Assembly (NCBI RefSeq): GCF_003096655.1 | Contig: NZ_QEKQ01000007.1 | Location: forward strand, 124,001 to 188,000 | Source: Tamilnaduibacter salinus | Lineage (GTDB): Bacteria; Pseudomonadota; Gammaproteobacteria; Pseudomonadales; Oleiphilaceae | Reading direction: 5' to 3' | DNA length: 64,000 nt | Shown: one piece after another, positions 1-9,276 of the stretch | Layout: each line of letters starts with the position of its first letter | Position numbering within the stretch: the first letter of the stretch is position 1 | Notes under the pieces: model-generated | The model's database searches: none | Told to the model about the DNA's origin: nothing | The model's input: only the letters and a program-made list of their open reading frames with translations | Program-made: the position numbers and the translations under genes

Positions 1-554
1 CGATCCTCTGCGCCCCGAACGACCCGGACGATGCCCGCACGCTGTCCGATGTGGCCGGTGACAAGGTGGACGAAGTCTTCATCGGCTCCTGCATGACCAA
101 CATCGGTCATTTCCGGGCCGCCGGTAAGCTGCTGGAGCGGAACACCGATCCGCTGAACACCCGTCTCTGGATGGCACCGCCCACCAAGATGGACCAGTCG
201 CAGCTGATGGAAGAAGGCTACTACAACACCTACGGCAAGAGTGGTGTCCGCACGGAGATTCCGGGCTGCTCACTGTGCATGGGTAACCAGGCGCGGGTGG
301 AAGCCAAGTCGACGGTCCTGTCCACCTCGACCCGGAACTTCCCGAACCGTCTGGGTGATGGTGCCAACGTCTACCTGGCATCCTCGGAGCTGTCCGCTGT
401 CGGGGCAATCCTGGGTCGCATCCCCACCGCCGACGAGTACCTCGAGTACGCCGGCGAGATCGATTCCATGGCCGATGACATCTATCGGTACATGAACTTC
501 GATCAGATGGAGGAGTACCAGAAGAAAGCGGACACGGTGGTTTCGGAAGACTGA
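1..554 (+). CDS. acnB: Aconitate hydratase B, C-terminal part (5' end outside window)
   Basis: The open frame is already running at base 3 and gives about 183 residues of bifunctional aconitase B / 2-methylisocitrate dehydratase, the TCA-cycle enzyme that interconverts citrate and isocitrate. The three cysteine ligands of the 4Fe-4S cluster are visible in [10 protein letters not shown] and in [10 protein letters not shown], and the active-site stretch [12 protein letters not shown] follows. The family is about 860 residues long, so roughly the last fifth is present. The stop is at 552-554 and is followed at once by a strong bidirectional terminator shared with convergent putP. Family assignment is secure; only the start is missing. 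Confidence 0.97.
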   Translation, partial: ILCAPNDPDDARTLSDVAGDKVDEVFIGSCMTNIGHFRAAGKLLERNTDPLNTRLWMAPPTKMDQSQLMEEGYYNTYGKSGVRTEIPGCSLCMGNQARVEAKSTVLSTSTRNFPNRLGDGANVYLASSELSAVGAILGRIPTADEYLEYAGEIDSMADDIYRYMNFDQMEEYQKKADTVVSED

Positions 555-580
555 TCCCGGTTTTCAGAAACACCGACGTA

Positions 581-612
581 AAAAAACCCCGGCGCTCGCG
601 CCGGGGTTTTTT
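581..612. terminator. Bidirectional intrinsic terminator between acnB and putP
   Basis: A near-perfect hairpin has arms AAAAAACCCCGGCGC and GCGCCGGGGTTTTTT. The A-run on the left and T-run on the right give a U-tract in both directions, so it can end both acnB (+) and putP (-) transcripts. Confidence 0.93.
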
Positions 613-647
613 GTGTCCGGACGGTCTGTCCGGTTCACGTCAGGCAA

Positions 648-2120
648 TTAGCCCATCGCTCTGTCAAAGCCATCCTGAATCTCTTTCGGCGGCTCCGGAG
701 TCGCCAGAGACGCCACGACGATGGCGATGCTCGCGAACAGGAAGCCAGGAATGATCTCGTAGAGATCCAGGATGCCACCGGAGACATTGCCCCAGATCAC
801 CACGGTCACACCACCGACGACGATACCGGCCAGCGCACCGATCTTCGTCATCCGCTTCCAGAACAGCGAGAAGATCAGGGCGGGACCAAATGCGGCGCCG
901 AACCCGGCCCAGGCGTAGGACACCAGCGTCAGAACCTTACTGTCGCGGTCGAACGCCAGAATACAGGCAATAACCGCGATGCCGACCACCGCGAAACGCC
1001 CGACCCACACCAGCTCTTCCTGGGACGCGTCCCGACGGAAGATGGCCTTGTAGAAGTCTTCAGCCAGCGCCGAGGAAGACACCAGCAACTGGGAATCGGC
1101 AGTACTCATGATGGCCGCCAGAATCGCCGCCAGCAGCACACCCGCCACAACCGGGTGGAACAGCGCGTTTACCAGTAGCATGAACGCCTTCTCGCCGTCT
1201 TCAAGCGGGTTATCGAAGTAGCCGATGGCGGCAAACCCGACCAGCAGCGCACCGAGCAGACCCAGACCGCTCCAGATCACAGCGATACGACGGGCAGTGG
1301 GAATATCGTCTTCACTGCGGATGGCTTTAAAGCGCGCCAGGATGTGCGGCTGACCAAAGTAACCCAGGCCCCAGCCAAGCAGAGACGCGATCGACATGAT
1401 GCCAAGTGCCGCGCCGTCTGTGCCGGTCAGTGCGCTCAGGAACTCGGGATTCTTCGCCTCCATTGCCGCCTGGGTCGCGTCCCAGCCACCGGCATAGTTG
1501 ATCGCCAGCATGGGGACAATCAGCAGCGCCGCAAACATCAGCAGCCCCTGGATCACGTCCGTCCAGGCCACCGCGAGAAAGCCGCCAAAGAATGTGTAGG
1601 AAACAACCGCCAGCGTTCCGATCAGCACCGCGATGGTGTAATCCAGACCAAACACTGTCTCAAACAGCTTGCCACCGGCCACCAGACCGGAACTGGTATA
1701 GAAGAGGAAAAACAGCAGTATGAACACAGCGCAGATGACACGCAGAATGCGTGTGTTGTCGTTGAAGCGGTTCTCAAAGTAGGACGGCAGTGTCAGAGAA
1801 TCGCCAGCCGACAGGGAATAAAGCCGCAGCCGCCGGGCCACGAACAGCCAGTTCAGCCAGGTACCGGCCAACAGACCGACAGCAATCCAGACGGCTTCGT
1901 AACCAGCCGCATAGGCGTAGCCTGGCAGACCCAGCAGTAGCCAGCCACTCATGTCGGATGCGCCCGCACTCAGCGCTGAGGGCAACGGCCCGAGGCTTCG
2001 ACCCCCCAGGATGTAGTCAGACAGGTTGGACGTCCGACGCCAGGCAATGTAGCCAATCACCAGCATCATGACGATGTATACGACGAAGGTCAGGCTGACC
2101 CCCAGGGTATTTTCCACCAT
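648..2120 (-). CDS. putP: Sodium/proline symporter PutP
   Basis: This 490-residue inner-membrane protein belongs to the sodium:solute symporter family and imports proline with Na+. The sequence is almost wholly hydrophobic, with about 13 predicted membrane segments, and carries the family stretch YILGGRSLGPLPSALSAGAS near residues 36-55, followed by DMSGWLLLGLPG. The ATG has a GGGAG ribosome site about 8 bases upstream. It lies downstream of putA on the same strand, separated by 331 bp that contain a long inverted-repeat element, so it probably has its own promoter or depends on read-through. Pairing with putA supports proline rather than another SSS substrate. Confidence 0.93.
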   Translation of the reverse strand: MVENTLGVSLTFVVYIVMMLVIGYIAWRRTSNLSDYILGGRSLGPLPSALSAGASDMSGWLLLGLPGYAYAAGYEAVWIAVGLLAGTWLNWLFVARRLRLYSLSAGDSLTLPSYFENRFNDNTRILRVICAVFILLFFLFYTSSGLVAGGKLFETVFGLDYTIAVLIGTLAVVSYTFFGGFLAVAWTDVIQGLLMFAALLIVPMLAINYAGGWDATQAAMEAKNPEFLSALTGTDGAALGIMSIASLLGWGLGYFGQPHILARFKAIRSEDDIPTARRIAVIWSGLGLLGALLVGFAAIGYFDNPLEDGEKAFMLLVNALFHPVVAGVLLAAILAAIMSTADSQLLVSSSALAEDFYKAIFRRDASQEELVWVGRFAVVGIAVIACILAFDRDSKVLTLVSYAWAGFGAAFGPALIFSLFWKRMTKIGALAGIVVGGVTVVIWGNVSGGILDLYEIIPGFLFASIAIVVASLATPEPPKEIQDGFDRAMG

Positions 2121-2286
2121 TCTCGTTATCTCCCGCGCACTCGAAGCGCCTCTGATTGGTTTTTATACGTTTCTTAAGAGCCGGGTGACGATCAGGCTCC
2201 GTCCCGGAACCATGTCTGGCGCCCGGCCAGCGCCTCTGGAACCTCTCAAAACGTCCCTGCCGGAGCGGAGACGTTTCAAACGTTCC

Positions 2287-2455
2287 CTAGGAGTCTGCGC
2301 GGTAGAAAGTCGCACCGCTGCGACCGCCCCACTGTGGCCCCTTTTGAGCGCTCATTGTCGTTACATAGAACCACTATGCGCCTCAAATGACCGTCAAAAT
2401 GGCCTCGCAGTGGGACGATCTCGCCTGGCACGATTTCTACCGCGCAGACTCCTAG
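2287..2455. repeat. MITE-like inverted-repeat element between putA and putP
   Basis: Two perfect 22-bp inverted arms lie at 2287-2308 and 2434-2455 (left arm begins CTAGGAGTCTGCGCGGTAG). The 125 bp between them also fold back imperfectly: GGCCCCTTTTGAGCGCTCAT pairs loosely with a stretch ending in CAAAATGGCC, and a small CATAG/CTATG stem closes the centre. The whole 169 bp is thus one long palindrome filling the 331-bp putP-putA gap. The right arm includes the putA stop codon. The 12 bases CCTAGGAGTCTG recur at 5711-5722 upstream of putA. No transposase gene is present. Nothing else is recognised in the rest of the gap (2121-2286). Confidence 0.8.
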
Positions 2456-5400
2456 ACCTCCTCCACACCGAGAGACAGCAAGGACGCATTACCGCCTACT
2501 GCCGTGGTGTTATTGGTACGGCTGCGCTCCGTCGCAAACCGCAGCAGGTAGTGGGGGCCGCCCGCCTTCGGACCGGTGCCGGACAGGCCTCGTCCCCCAA
2601 AGGGCTGCACCCCCACCACCGCACCGATCTGGTTGCGGTTGATGTAGGCATTCCCCACCTTGACCCGTTGCTCGATGTACGCCGCGGTGCGTTCACTGCG
2701 GCTGTGGATGCCCAGCGTCAGGCCATAACCTGCGTTGTTGATCTCACCAATCACCTCATCCAGCTTCTCCGCTTCATACCGCACGATGTGCAGGATGGGG
2801 CCGAAGTGCTCTTCCTCGAGGTCATGGATGCTGTTGATGCCGTAGGCGGATGGCGGAATGAAGAAGCCCCGCTGGGCGATGGGCGGTAATGGCGTACGGG
2901 AAATGGCCCGCCCGCAACGCTCCATGTCATCGAGATGCTTCTGTAGCCCCTGGCGCGCCTCGTCATCAATGACAGGGCCCACATCCGTGCTGTGAAGTCT
3001 CGGATCGCCGACGGAAAGCTCCTGCATGGTGCCCGCCAACAGATTTTCCATGCGATCCGCCACTTCCTTCTGGACGTAAAGTACACGCAACGCGGAACAC
3101 CGCTGACCGGCACTGGCAAACGCAGACTGCACAACGTCGCGAATGACCTGTTCCGGCAGGGCACTGGAATCAACGATCATGGCATTCTGGCCGCCGGTTT
3201 CAGCGATCAGTGGCACGATCGGCCCATCACGCTCAGCCAGCATCCGGTTGATGCGGCGAGCGGTGTAAGTGGAACCGGTAAAGGCAACTCCGGAGACACG
3301 CTGGTCCGGAATCAATGCGCCGCCCAGTTTGGCCCCATCGCCTGGCAGGAACTGCACCACATCTCCCGGAAAGCCGGCTTCCAGCATCAGCTCAAGGGCC
3401 CGGTGGGCCACCAGGCTGGTCTGCTCCGCTGGCTTGGCGATGACGGTATTGCCGGACACCAGCGCCGCCATGATCTGACCGGTGAAGATCGCCAGCGGGA
3501 AGTTCCAGGGGCTGATGCAGACAAAGACACCACGCCCTTCGAGGTACAGCTCGTTACTCTCGCCGGTCGGCCCTGGCAGCTTGATGGCCTCGGCGAATCG
3601 CGACCGCCCCTGGTTGGCGTAATACCGGCAGAAATCCACCGCTTCGCGAACCTCGTCGATGCCATCCTGCATGGTCTTGCCCGCCTCCCGGGCACAGATG
3701 GCCATGAGCTCTTCCATGTGGGTTTCCATCAGGTCGGCATAGCGCTCCAGGCACCGCGCCCGCTCCTCAACCGGCGTCTCATTCCAGCGCGGGAAGCCCC
3801 GACTGGCGATGTCGAGAGCCTCCCGCGCCAGGGACTCGTTTGCCCAGTAAACGGTGCCAACCTGTTGGGACTGGTCGAACGGCGCGTATGCCGGCTTGCG
3901 CTCGCCCTCTTCCCGTTTTTGCCCCCCGATAACCGGACCGGCGTGCCACTGGTGAGAGTCCCAGCGGCGCAACGTGGACAGCAGTGGGTGCAGGTGATTT
4001 TCCACGTGGCGATTAAAGCCTCGAGAGTTCCTGCGATCCCGTCCGTAGATATCGGTCGGTCGCGGAATGCGTTCATTGCGAAGGGTCGGGTACTTGAGCA
4101 ACTCCTCGACCGGATTGGTCACCAGCGATTCGATCGGCGTTTCAGCGTCCACCAGCCGGTGCACGAATGAGGAATTGGCACCATTCTCCAGCAGTCGGCG
4201 AACAAGATACGGCAGCAGATCCTTGTGAGCCCCGACCGGCGCGTAGATCCGGACCGGATAGTCCTGCTGCTCAAGGATGGTGTTGTAAAGGGCATCCCCC
4301 ATGCCGTGAAGACGCTGGAACTCAATCTGGCGATCGTTCTTGCGGGCCATGGCCAGCACTGAGGCCACCGTATGGGCATTATGGCTCGCCAGTTGCGGCA
4401 GGATGGAACCCCGGGTGTGATCGCTGAGCAGGTAGCGAAGGCAGGCGAGATACGAGGTGTCCGTGCCTTCCTTGCGGGTGAACACCGGATAGTCCGTCAG
4501 GCCCAGCTGCTGGCAATACTTGATCTCTGTATCCCAGTAAGCCCCCTTGACGAGGCGAATCGGGATTTCGCGCCCCACTTCGTGACCCAGATGACTGAGC
4601 CAGCACAGCGCCGGCAGCGCGCGCTTGGAGTAGGCCTGGATGACCATCCCGAAGCCGTTCCAGCCATCCAGTGCCTCGTTACGGAAAAGCTTCTCGAACA
4701 ACCGCAGCGACAGCTCCAGACGGTCCATCTCCTCGGCATCGATGGTAATCGACACATCCCGCTCACGGGCGAAGCGCAGCAGCTCGATAACCGTGTCGTG
4801 CAGCTCACTCAGCACCCGCTCGTCATGACTGACTTCGTAACGCGGATGCAGTGCCGAGAGCTTGATGGACACGGACGGTCGCGGTGCCTTACCCGCCGGG
4901 TAGGTGTCACTGCCCACCGCCTCGATTGCATCCCGGTAGTCCTGGAGGTAACGGGCCGCATCCTCCATGGTCATTGCGGCCTCGCCCAGCATATCAAAGG
5001 AGTAGGTGTAGCCTTTGTCCCGCTCATCGCGGGCATTCTCCAGCGCTTCGCGGATGTCACGGCCCAGAACGAACTGTTTGCCCATGATCGCCATCGCGCG
5101 GTACATGGCGCTGCGAATTACCGGCTCGCCAGAGCGCTTCACCAGGCGTTTCCAGATGTTGGACGGCGAGCCGTCGAGACGCTTGTCCATCTTGACGACA
5201 CGGCCGGTCAGCAGCAGCCCCCAGGTGGAGGCATTGACCAGCGTGGATTCACTGCGGCCAACATGCTTTTTCCAGTCGGCATCGGACAGCTTGTCGTGAA
5301 TCAGGGCGTCGGCCGTGTATTTGTCCGGAATCCGCATGAGCGCTTCGGCCAGACACATAAGCAGGATGCCCTCTTCGGTATCGAGGCTGTACTCCTGGAG

Positions 5401-5631
5401 TAACGCGTCCACCATGTGGACGGAATCGTCCTGCTCTCGGACCTTCCTGATTAAATCGGTGGCCGTCTCGGTCACATCCCGGTATTCCGACGCATCACTT
5501 TGCGCCAGGGGGATAAGCTCTTTGAGGTACGCTTCTTCATCGGCGTCGTAATTCTCCGTAATACCCCGCCAGAAGAAATCACGGGGCTTCTGCTGAATCG
5601 CCGTGTCCATGACCTGGCTTGCCTTGAACAT
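2452..5631 (-). CDS. putA: Bifunctional proline dehydrogenase / P5C dehydrogenase PutA
   Basis: This 1059-residue protein oxidises proline to pyrroline-5-carboxylate (FAD) and then to glutamate (NAD+). The N-terminal half is the proline dehydrogenase barrel (about 130-450; RLVKGAYWDTEIKYCQQLG is in the active-site region). The C-terminal half is an aldehyde dehydrogenase (about 560-1000) with the glutamate in AETGGQNAMI and catalytic cysteine in SAGQRCSALRVLY. It lacks the N-terminal ribbon-helix-helix repressor domain of E. coli PutA and matches the shorter class, so it should not regulate itself. ATG 5629-5631 is preferred because GGAGA lies about 9 bases upstream; an in-frame GTG at 5646 lacks a good site. 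The stop codon lies inside an inverted-repeat arm. Confidence 0.94.
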   Translation of the reverse strand: MFKASQVMDTAIQQKPRDFFWRGITENYDADEEAYLKELIPLAQSDASEYRDVTETATDLIRKVREQDDSVHMVDALLQEYSLDTEEGILLMCLAEALMRIPDKYTADALIHDKLSDADWKKHVGRSESTLVNASTWGLLLTGRVVKMDKRLDGSPSNIWKRLVKRSGEPVIRSAMYRAMAIMGKQFVLGRDIREALENARDERDKGYTYSFDMLGEAAMTMEDAARYLQDYRDAIEAVGSDTYPAGKAPRPSVSIKLSALHPRYEVSHDERVLSELHDTVIELLRFARERDVSITIDAEEMDRLELSLRLFEKLFRNEALDGWNGFGMVIQAYSKRALPALCWLSHLGHEVGREIPIRLVKGAYWDTEIKYCQQLGLTDYPVFTRKEGTDTSYLACLRYLLSDHTRGSILPQLASHNAHTVASVLAMARKNDRQIEFQRLHGMGDALYNTILEQQDYPVRIYAPVGAHKDLLPYLVRRLLENGANSSFVHRLVDAETPIESLVTNPVEELLKYPTLRNERIPRPTDIYGRDRRNSRGFNRHVENHLHPLLSTLRRWDSHQWHAGPVIGGQKREEGERKPAYAPFDQSQQVGTVYWANESLAREALDIASRGFPRWNETPVEERARCLERYADLMETHMEELMAICAREAGKTMQDGIDEVREAVDFCRYYANQGRSRFAEAIKLPGPTGESNELYLEGRGVFVCISPWNFPLAIFTGQIMAALVSGNTVIAKPAEQTSLVAHRALELMLEAGFPGDVVQFLPGDGAKLGGALIPDQRVSGVAFTGSTYTARRINRMLAERDGPIVPLIAETGGQNAMIVDSSALPEQVIRDVVQSAFASAGQRCSALRVLYVQKEVADRMENLLAGTMQELSVGDPRLHSTDVGPVIDDEARQGLQKHLDDMERCGRAISRTPLPPIAQRGFFIPPSAYGINSIHDLEEEHFGPILHIVRYEAEKLDEVIGEINNAGYGLTLGIHSRSERTAAYIEQRVKVGNAYINRNQIGAVVGVQPFGGRGLSGTGPKAGGPHYLLRFATERSRTNNTTAVGGNASLLSLGVEEV

Positions 5632-5710
5632 GAACGGTCTCCGCACTGTCTTTGGACCACGCCCACAGCAGACAGGGGCGAGTCCGGTTGATGAAAGCGA
5701 AAGGCGGCCC

Positions 5711-5792
5711 CCTAGGAGTCTGGTTCATTCGCTGACTGACGCTTTGCCCAGAACCGTCGGAGGCACGCAGTCAGTCAGCGAATGAACCAGAC
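5711..5792. repeat. Dispersed inverted repeat, complete copy (putA upstream region)
   Basis: Perfect 23-bp arms at 5718-5740 and 5770-5792 (core TGGTTCATTCGCTGACTGAC and its complement) flank a 29-bp centre. CCTAGGAGTCTG at 5711-5722 overlaps the left end. Related copies lie near 23.6, 42.8, 47.4 and 49.0 kb. This copy is in the 285-bp gap between pruR and putA, where the putA promoter must lie, so it is transcribed in or beside the putA leader. No other feature is recognised in 5793-5916. Confidence 0.85.
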
Positions 5793-5916
5793 GAGACAAT
5801 AGACACCGGCCGACCCCTCGGGTGACGTCGCTATTCTTTAACGTAGCCCCGATTCAGCGACGGCGGATTACAAAAACCTACGATTGTTTTGCAGATTTAT
5901 CGGGAAACGGTGGGGA

Positions 5917-6702
5917 TCAGCGCTTTTTATAACGCGAACGTAATGCAGACGGGGTAATGCCACGGTATTTCTTCATCGCATTTGTCAGAGCCCCCTGACT
6001 GGAGAATCCGGTTCGGAATGCCACTTCAGCCAGCGGGAGATGGGAATAGTGAAGCAACTCGACGACCCGTTCGAGCCGCACCTGAATGACGAACTGGTGG
6101 GGGCTGATACCGGTGAGGTCCCGGAACACCTCATGAAAGCGCGAGACACTGAGGCAGGCTTCCGCCGCCAGATCCCGGATGGTGATCTTCAGGTGCAGAT
6201 GCCGGAGAATCCAGTCCCGAAGGTGCTCCGGACTGACGGTGTGGCGTGTTCGGCCCGTGGGCGGCGTCGGATGGTCCACCCGATGGGAGAGGCAGTGCAT
6301 GATCCCTGCCGCGAAATGACTGTGAAGCGCGGCATTATCCGGCGACTGATTCAGCTCCGCCGCGCAGATCTGAATCATGTTGCATAACTGCTGGTCCATC
6401 GACACCGTCTGGGGCCGATCAAACAGTGGCGCAAGGCGCTCATACTCGCCGTGGCGGGGATCCGTCAGTGCCGGGTCATCCCGATCGAGATCGATGACCA
6501 GCACGTGATTGCGATCATTGCCCTGAAAGTCGTGTCGTGCGCTGGTCGGCACCAGGCAGGCCTGGCCGGTATCGAGGGCGACGCCCAGCCCCTCCACGTC
6601 CAGCTCGGCCTGCCCCCGGAGGCCGATCACCACCTGGTGGTGGACATGTTCGTGGCGGTGCGTATCCCGCGGCAGTGTCAGTACCCGTGCATTCAGCATC
6701 AT
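5917..6702 (-). CDS. pruR: AraC-family regulator, probable proline-use activator PruR
   Basis: This 261-residue transcription factor has an N-terminal cupin-like sensing half (HRHEHVHHQVVIGLRGQAEL, about 15-36) and a C-terminal pair of AraC/XylS helix-turn-helix motifs (about 165-260; AAEACLSVSRFHEVFRDLTG and AEVAFRTGFSSQGALTNAMK). It lies directly upstream of putA on the same strand. In Pseudomonas the AraC-type PruR beside putA-putP activates proline catabolism, which supports the same role here by position; the effector is not shown by sequence. Two adjacent ATG codons (6702 and 6699) are possible starts. It occupies the place downstream of tmk where holB sits in E. coli and Pseudomonas. 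Confidence 0.8.
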   Translation of the reverse strand: MMLNARVLTLPRDTHRHEHVHHQVVIGLRGQAELDVEGLGVALDTGQACLVPTSARHDFQGNDRNHVLVIDLDRDDPALTDPRHGEYERLAPLFDRPQTVSMDQQLCNMIQICAAELNQSPDNAALHSHFAAGIMHCLSHRVDHPTPPTGRTRHTVSPEHLRDWILRHLHLKITIRDLAAEACLSVSRFHEVFRDLTGISPHQFVIQVRLERVVELLHYSHLPLAEVAFRTGFSSQGALTNAMKKYRGITPSALRSRYKKR

Positions 6703-6759
6703 TGCATCCCGGAACCGTCCCGACCGATCAGGCCAACGACTGTGTACTATTTAAGCACA

Positions 6760-7401
6760 TTACGGGCGGAATGCCTCAAGAATCCCCGACAGGGTGGCCG
6801 CAAGCTGGTCACTGACGGCAATCTCCGACTGCGCCGCATCCAGCACATGGTAGCGATCCGGCCACTGTGACGCCCGCTCGTGATAGGTCGCCCGGACCCG
6901 CTCGAAAAACGCAACCGCTTCGCGCTCAAAGCGGTCCAGGTCTCCACGCTGCCGGGCCCGTGCCATGCCGGTCTCCACTGGCGCGTCGAGAAGGATGACG
7001 TGATCCGGGCGCAGGGCCTGCTGCACCAACGTCTCCAGAATACCGATCTGTTCCATCGACACACCCCGGCCACCGCCCTGATAGGCGTAGGTCGCATCGG
7101 TAAATCGATCACAGAGCACCCAACGCCCCGCATCCAGATGCGGGCGGATCAGCTGGCTCAGGTGTTGTGCACGGGCCGAGAAGATCAACAGCAACTCGGT
7201 CAGGTCGTCCACTGGCTCCTGGCGCGGGGCCAGCAACAGCTCTCGGATCGCTTCAGCCATCGGCGTGCCGCCCGGCTCGCGGGTGACAACAAAGTCAACG
7301 TCGCGGGCCTTGAGCCAATCGGCGGCAAACGCCAGCTGGGTGGATTTCCCCACCCCCTCGGTACCCTCAAACGTCAGGAAACAGCCACGGCGCGGTGCCA
7401 T
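6760..7401 (-). CDS. tmk: Thymidylate kinase
   Basis: This 213-residue dTMP kinase makes dTDP for DNA synthesis. The P-loop EGTEGVGKST is at residues 12-21, the dTMP-binding REPGGTP motif at about 42, and the CDRFTDATYAYQGGGRG region near 95. It starts three bases after the mltG stop and is the last gene of the long fatty-acid/envelope cluster. The usual next gene, holB, is missing; the AraC regulator follows after 57 bp. Confidence 0.96.
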   Translation of the reverse strand: MAPRRGCFLTFEGTEGVGKSTQLAFAADWLKARDVDFVVTREPGGTPMAEAIRELLLAPRQEPVDDLTELLLIFSARAQHLSQLIRPHLDAGRWVLCDRFTDATYAYQGGGRGVSMEQIGILETLVQQALRPDHVILLDAPVETGMARARQRGDLDRFEREAVAFFERVRATYHERASQWPDRYHVLDAAQSEIAVSDQLAATLSGILEAFRP

Positions 7402-7404
7402 TCA

Positions 7405-8448
7405 TTACTCCTCTGTCGGTCCGGGGGATGACCGGTAGTCCGAGCGGCGCTGCAACTGGTATTCACGGACCGCCCGGTTGTGTGCCTCCAACGTATCGGA
7501 GAACACGTGGGAGCCATCGCCACGTGCCACGAAATACAGTGCCGTTCCTTCGGCCGGGTTCAACGCCGCCTGAATGGCTTTTTCTCCGGGCATGGCGATC
7601 GGCGTCGGGGGCAGACCATCAATCCGGTAGGTGTTGTATGGGGAGTGGCGTTGCAGGTCGGCTCGCGTGATGTTGCCGTCATAGGACTCGCCCATGCCAT
7701 AAATGACCGTCGGATCCGTCTGCAGGCGCATCCCCCGGTTCAGGCGGCGGACAAACACACCCGCAATGCGATGGCGCTCGCCCGCCACACCGGTTTCTTT
7801 CTCAATGATTGAGGCCATAATAAGCGCCTCATAGGCGTCGTCATAAGGCAGGCCATCGGCCCGGTTCTCCCAGGCCTCCGCCAGAATATCGCTCATCCGC
7901 TGATGGGCGCGGCGCAGAATGTCCAGATCAGTCGCACTGCTGGAAAACTGGTAGGTATCCGGGAAGAACCGGCCCTCCGGGTGCTGGTCCGGGAAACCAA
8001 GCGCCGCCATCAACGCCTTGTCGGACGGCTCGGAGAGGGTGTGATCAAGCCTTGGATGATCCGCAAGAGCCTGCCTCATTTCCCGAAAACGCCAGCCTTC
8101 GATGAACTGGACGGACCAGGTTTTGACATCGCCCTTGCGGAACGCCTCCAGAATACCGAGCGCCGTCATGCCGTCCCGCAACTCATAGTCGCCAGCCCGG
8201 ATCACCGACTGCCCCGGATTCAGTCGACCCCAAAGCCGCAGCCAGAAGGCGTTGTCAATCACGCCCGCATCCTTCAGGCGGCCCGCAACCTGTGTAAAGG
8301 ATTGCCCGCGCTCGACGGAAAACAGGACCGGCCCCTCGAACGACAACGGCGACTGAAGCGACTGATACCCCCGCCAAAGCCAGACACCGGCGGCCCCGCC
8401 CCCGATCAGCCCCAGGAGCAACATCATGACGATCAGCTTGCGTATCAC
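7405..8448 (-). CDS. mltG: Endolytic murein transglycosylase MltG (YceG)
   Basis: This 347-residue inner-membrane enzyme cuts nascent glycan strands and ends their elongation. It has one N-terminal membrane segment (about 5-27) followed by the YceG domain, with the catalytic glutamate in the ASIIEKETGVAGERHRIAGV region (about 220) and the conserved LQTDPTVIYG and SPYNTYRIDGLPPTPIAMPG stretches. The GTG start overlaps the pabC stop by four bases (GTGA), so the two are probably translationally coupled. Position between pabC and tmk is the conserved gammaproteobacterial arrangement. Confidence 0.95.
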   Translation of the reverse strand: MIRKLIVMMLLLGLIGGGAAGVWLWRGYQSLQSPLSFEGPVLFSVERGQSFTQVAGRLKDAGVIDNAFWLRLWGRLNPGQSVIRAGDYELRDGMTALGILEAFRKGDVKTWSVQFIEGWRFREMRQALADHPRLDHTLSEPSDKALMAALGFPDQHPEGRFFPDTYQFSSSATDLDILRRAHQRMSDILAEAWENRADGLPYDDAYEALIMASIIEKETGVAGERHRIAGVFVRRLNRGMRLQTDPTVIYGMGESYDGNITRADLQRHSPYNTYRIDGLPPTPIAMPGEKAIQAALNPAEGTALYFVARGDGSHVFSDTLEAHNRAVREYQLQRRSDYRSSPGPTEE

Positions 8449-9269
8449 CCGTTCAGCCCCATCCTGTGATTGATTGCATCACGCAACGCCCACACGGGTT
8501 CCCGACACGGCAGCGACTGTGACCCGAGCCGTGTGACCACCACCGCGCCCGTGACGCTATTCATTAGCAACAGTCCCTGAAACCGGTCGTCGTCAATGGC
8601 CGACACCGGCACCGACACTTCCCGCAGCGCTGCGCCCTCACGTTCAAGCCAATCAATGGCAACCGAACGTGCCACACCCGCAACCGCCAAGGATGCGACC
8701 GGTGGTGTCAGCCACTGATCCCCCCATCGGGCCAGAAGATTCGTTCGGGTGCCTTCGAGCATGCCCCCGTCGCCATCCGTCATCAGGTGTTCCCAGAGAT
8801 CACCTTCAAGCCCCTGGCTGGCCAGTACCTGCGGAAGCCGGTTCAGGGATTTCATGCCGGCCGTGGCGAACTCCTGCGGCAACGGGTCACTCGCCAGTGC
8901 CACGGCAACGCCCTCACGGGGCGGAATCGGGGGCGCCTCATGAGCGCTGACGATCAGGCGTGGAGTGGGGTGAGCGGGAAGGCGGTATCCACGCCCACCC
9001 GAACCCCGTGTCAGCATCAACTTCAACACCCAGTCCGCCCCCGGCGACCGCCCGTAACGCTGCACGGCCTGTCTCATCACCGACTGGATGGTCGCCTCCT
9101 CGACCGGGATGGCCAGTCGGTGGGCATCGCCAATCAGACGCTGCACGTGTCGCGCCGCCAGGAGTGGCTCGGCACCCTGAACCCGGATGGTTTCAAACAA
9201 TCCATCGCCATAGGCCAGCCCGCGGTCATCCAGCGGAAGCGTGTCCCGGTCGGCCCATAGGACGTCCAT
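8445..9269 (-). CDS. pabC: Aminodeoxychorismate lyase PabC
   Basis: This 274-residue PLP enzyme of the class-IV aminotransferase fold converts 4-amino-4-deoxychorismate to p-aminobenzoate plus pyruvate in folate synthesis. DDRGLAYGDGLFETIRVQG near the N-terminus is characteristic, as are MKSLNRLPQVLA (PLP lysine) and EGTRTNLLARWG. The ATG at 9267-9269 is chosen because GGGTGAGG lies just upstream; a longer TTG start at 9287 would overlap fabF. The ATG start is 7 bp beyond the fabF stop. Confidence 0.93.
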   Translation of the reverse strand: MDVLWADRDTLPLDDRGLAYGDGLFETIRVQGAEPLLAARHVQRLIGDAHRLAIPVEEATIQSVMRQAVQRYGRSPGADWVLKLMLTRGSGGRGYRLPAHPTPRLIVSAHEAPPIPPREGVAVALASDPLPQEFATAGMKSLNRLPQVLASQGLEGDLWEHLMTDGDGGMLEGTRTNLLARWGDQWLTPPVASLAVAGVARSVAIDWLEREGAALREVSVPVSAIDDDRFQGLLLMNSVTGAVVVTRLGSQSLPCREPVWALRDAINHRMGLNG

Positions 9270-9276
9270 GGCGACC

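Noticed and set aside
2992-5403. Two long plus-strand open frames (392 and 343 codons) opposite putA
   Set aside because: They mirror the conserved putA catalytic domains and have no family resemblance.
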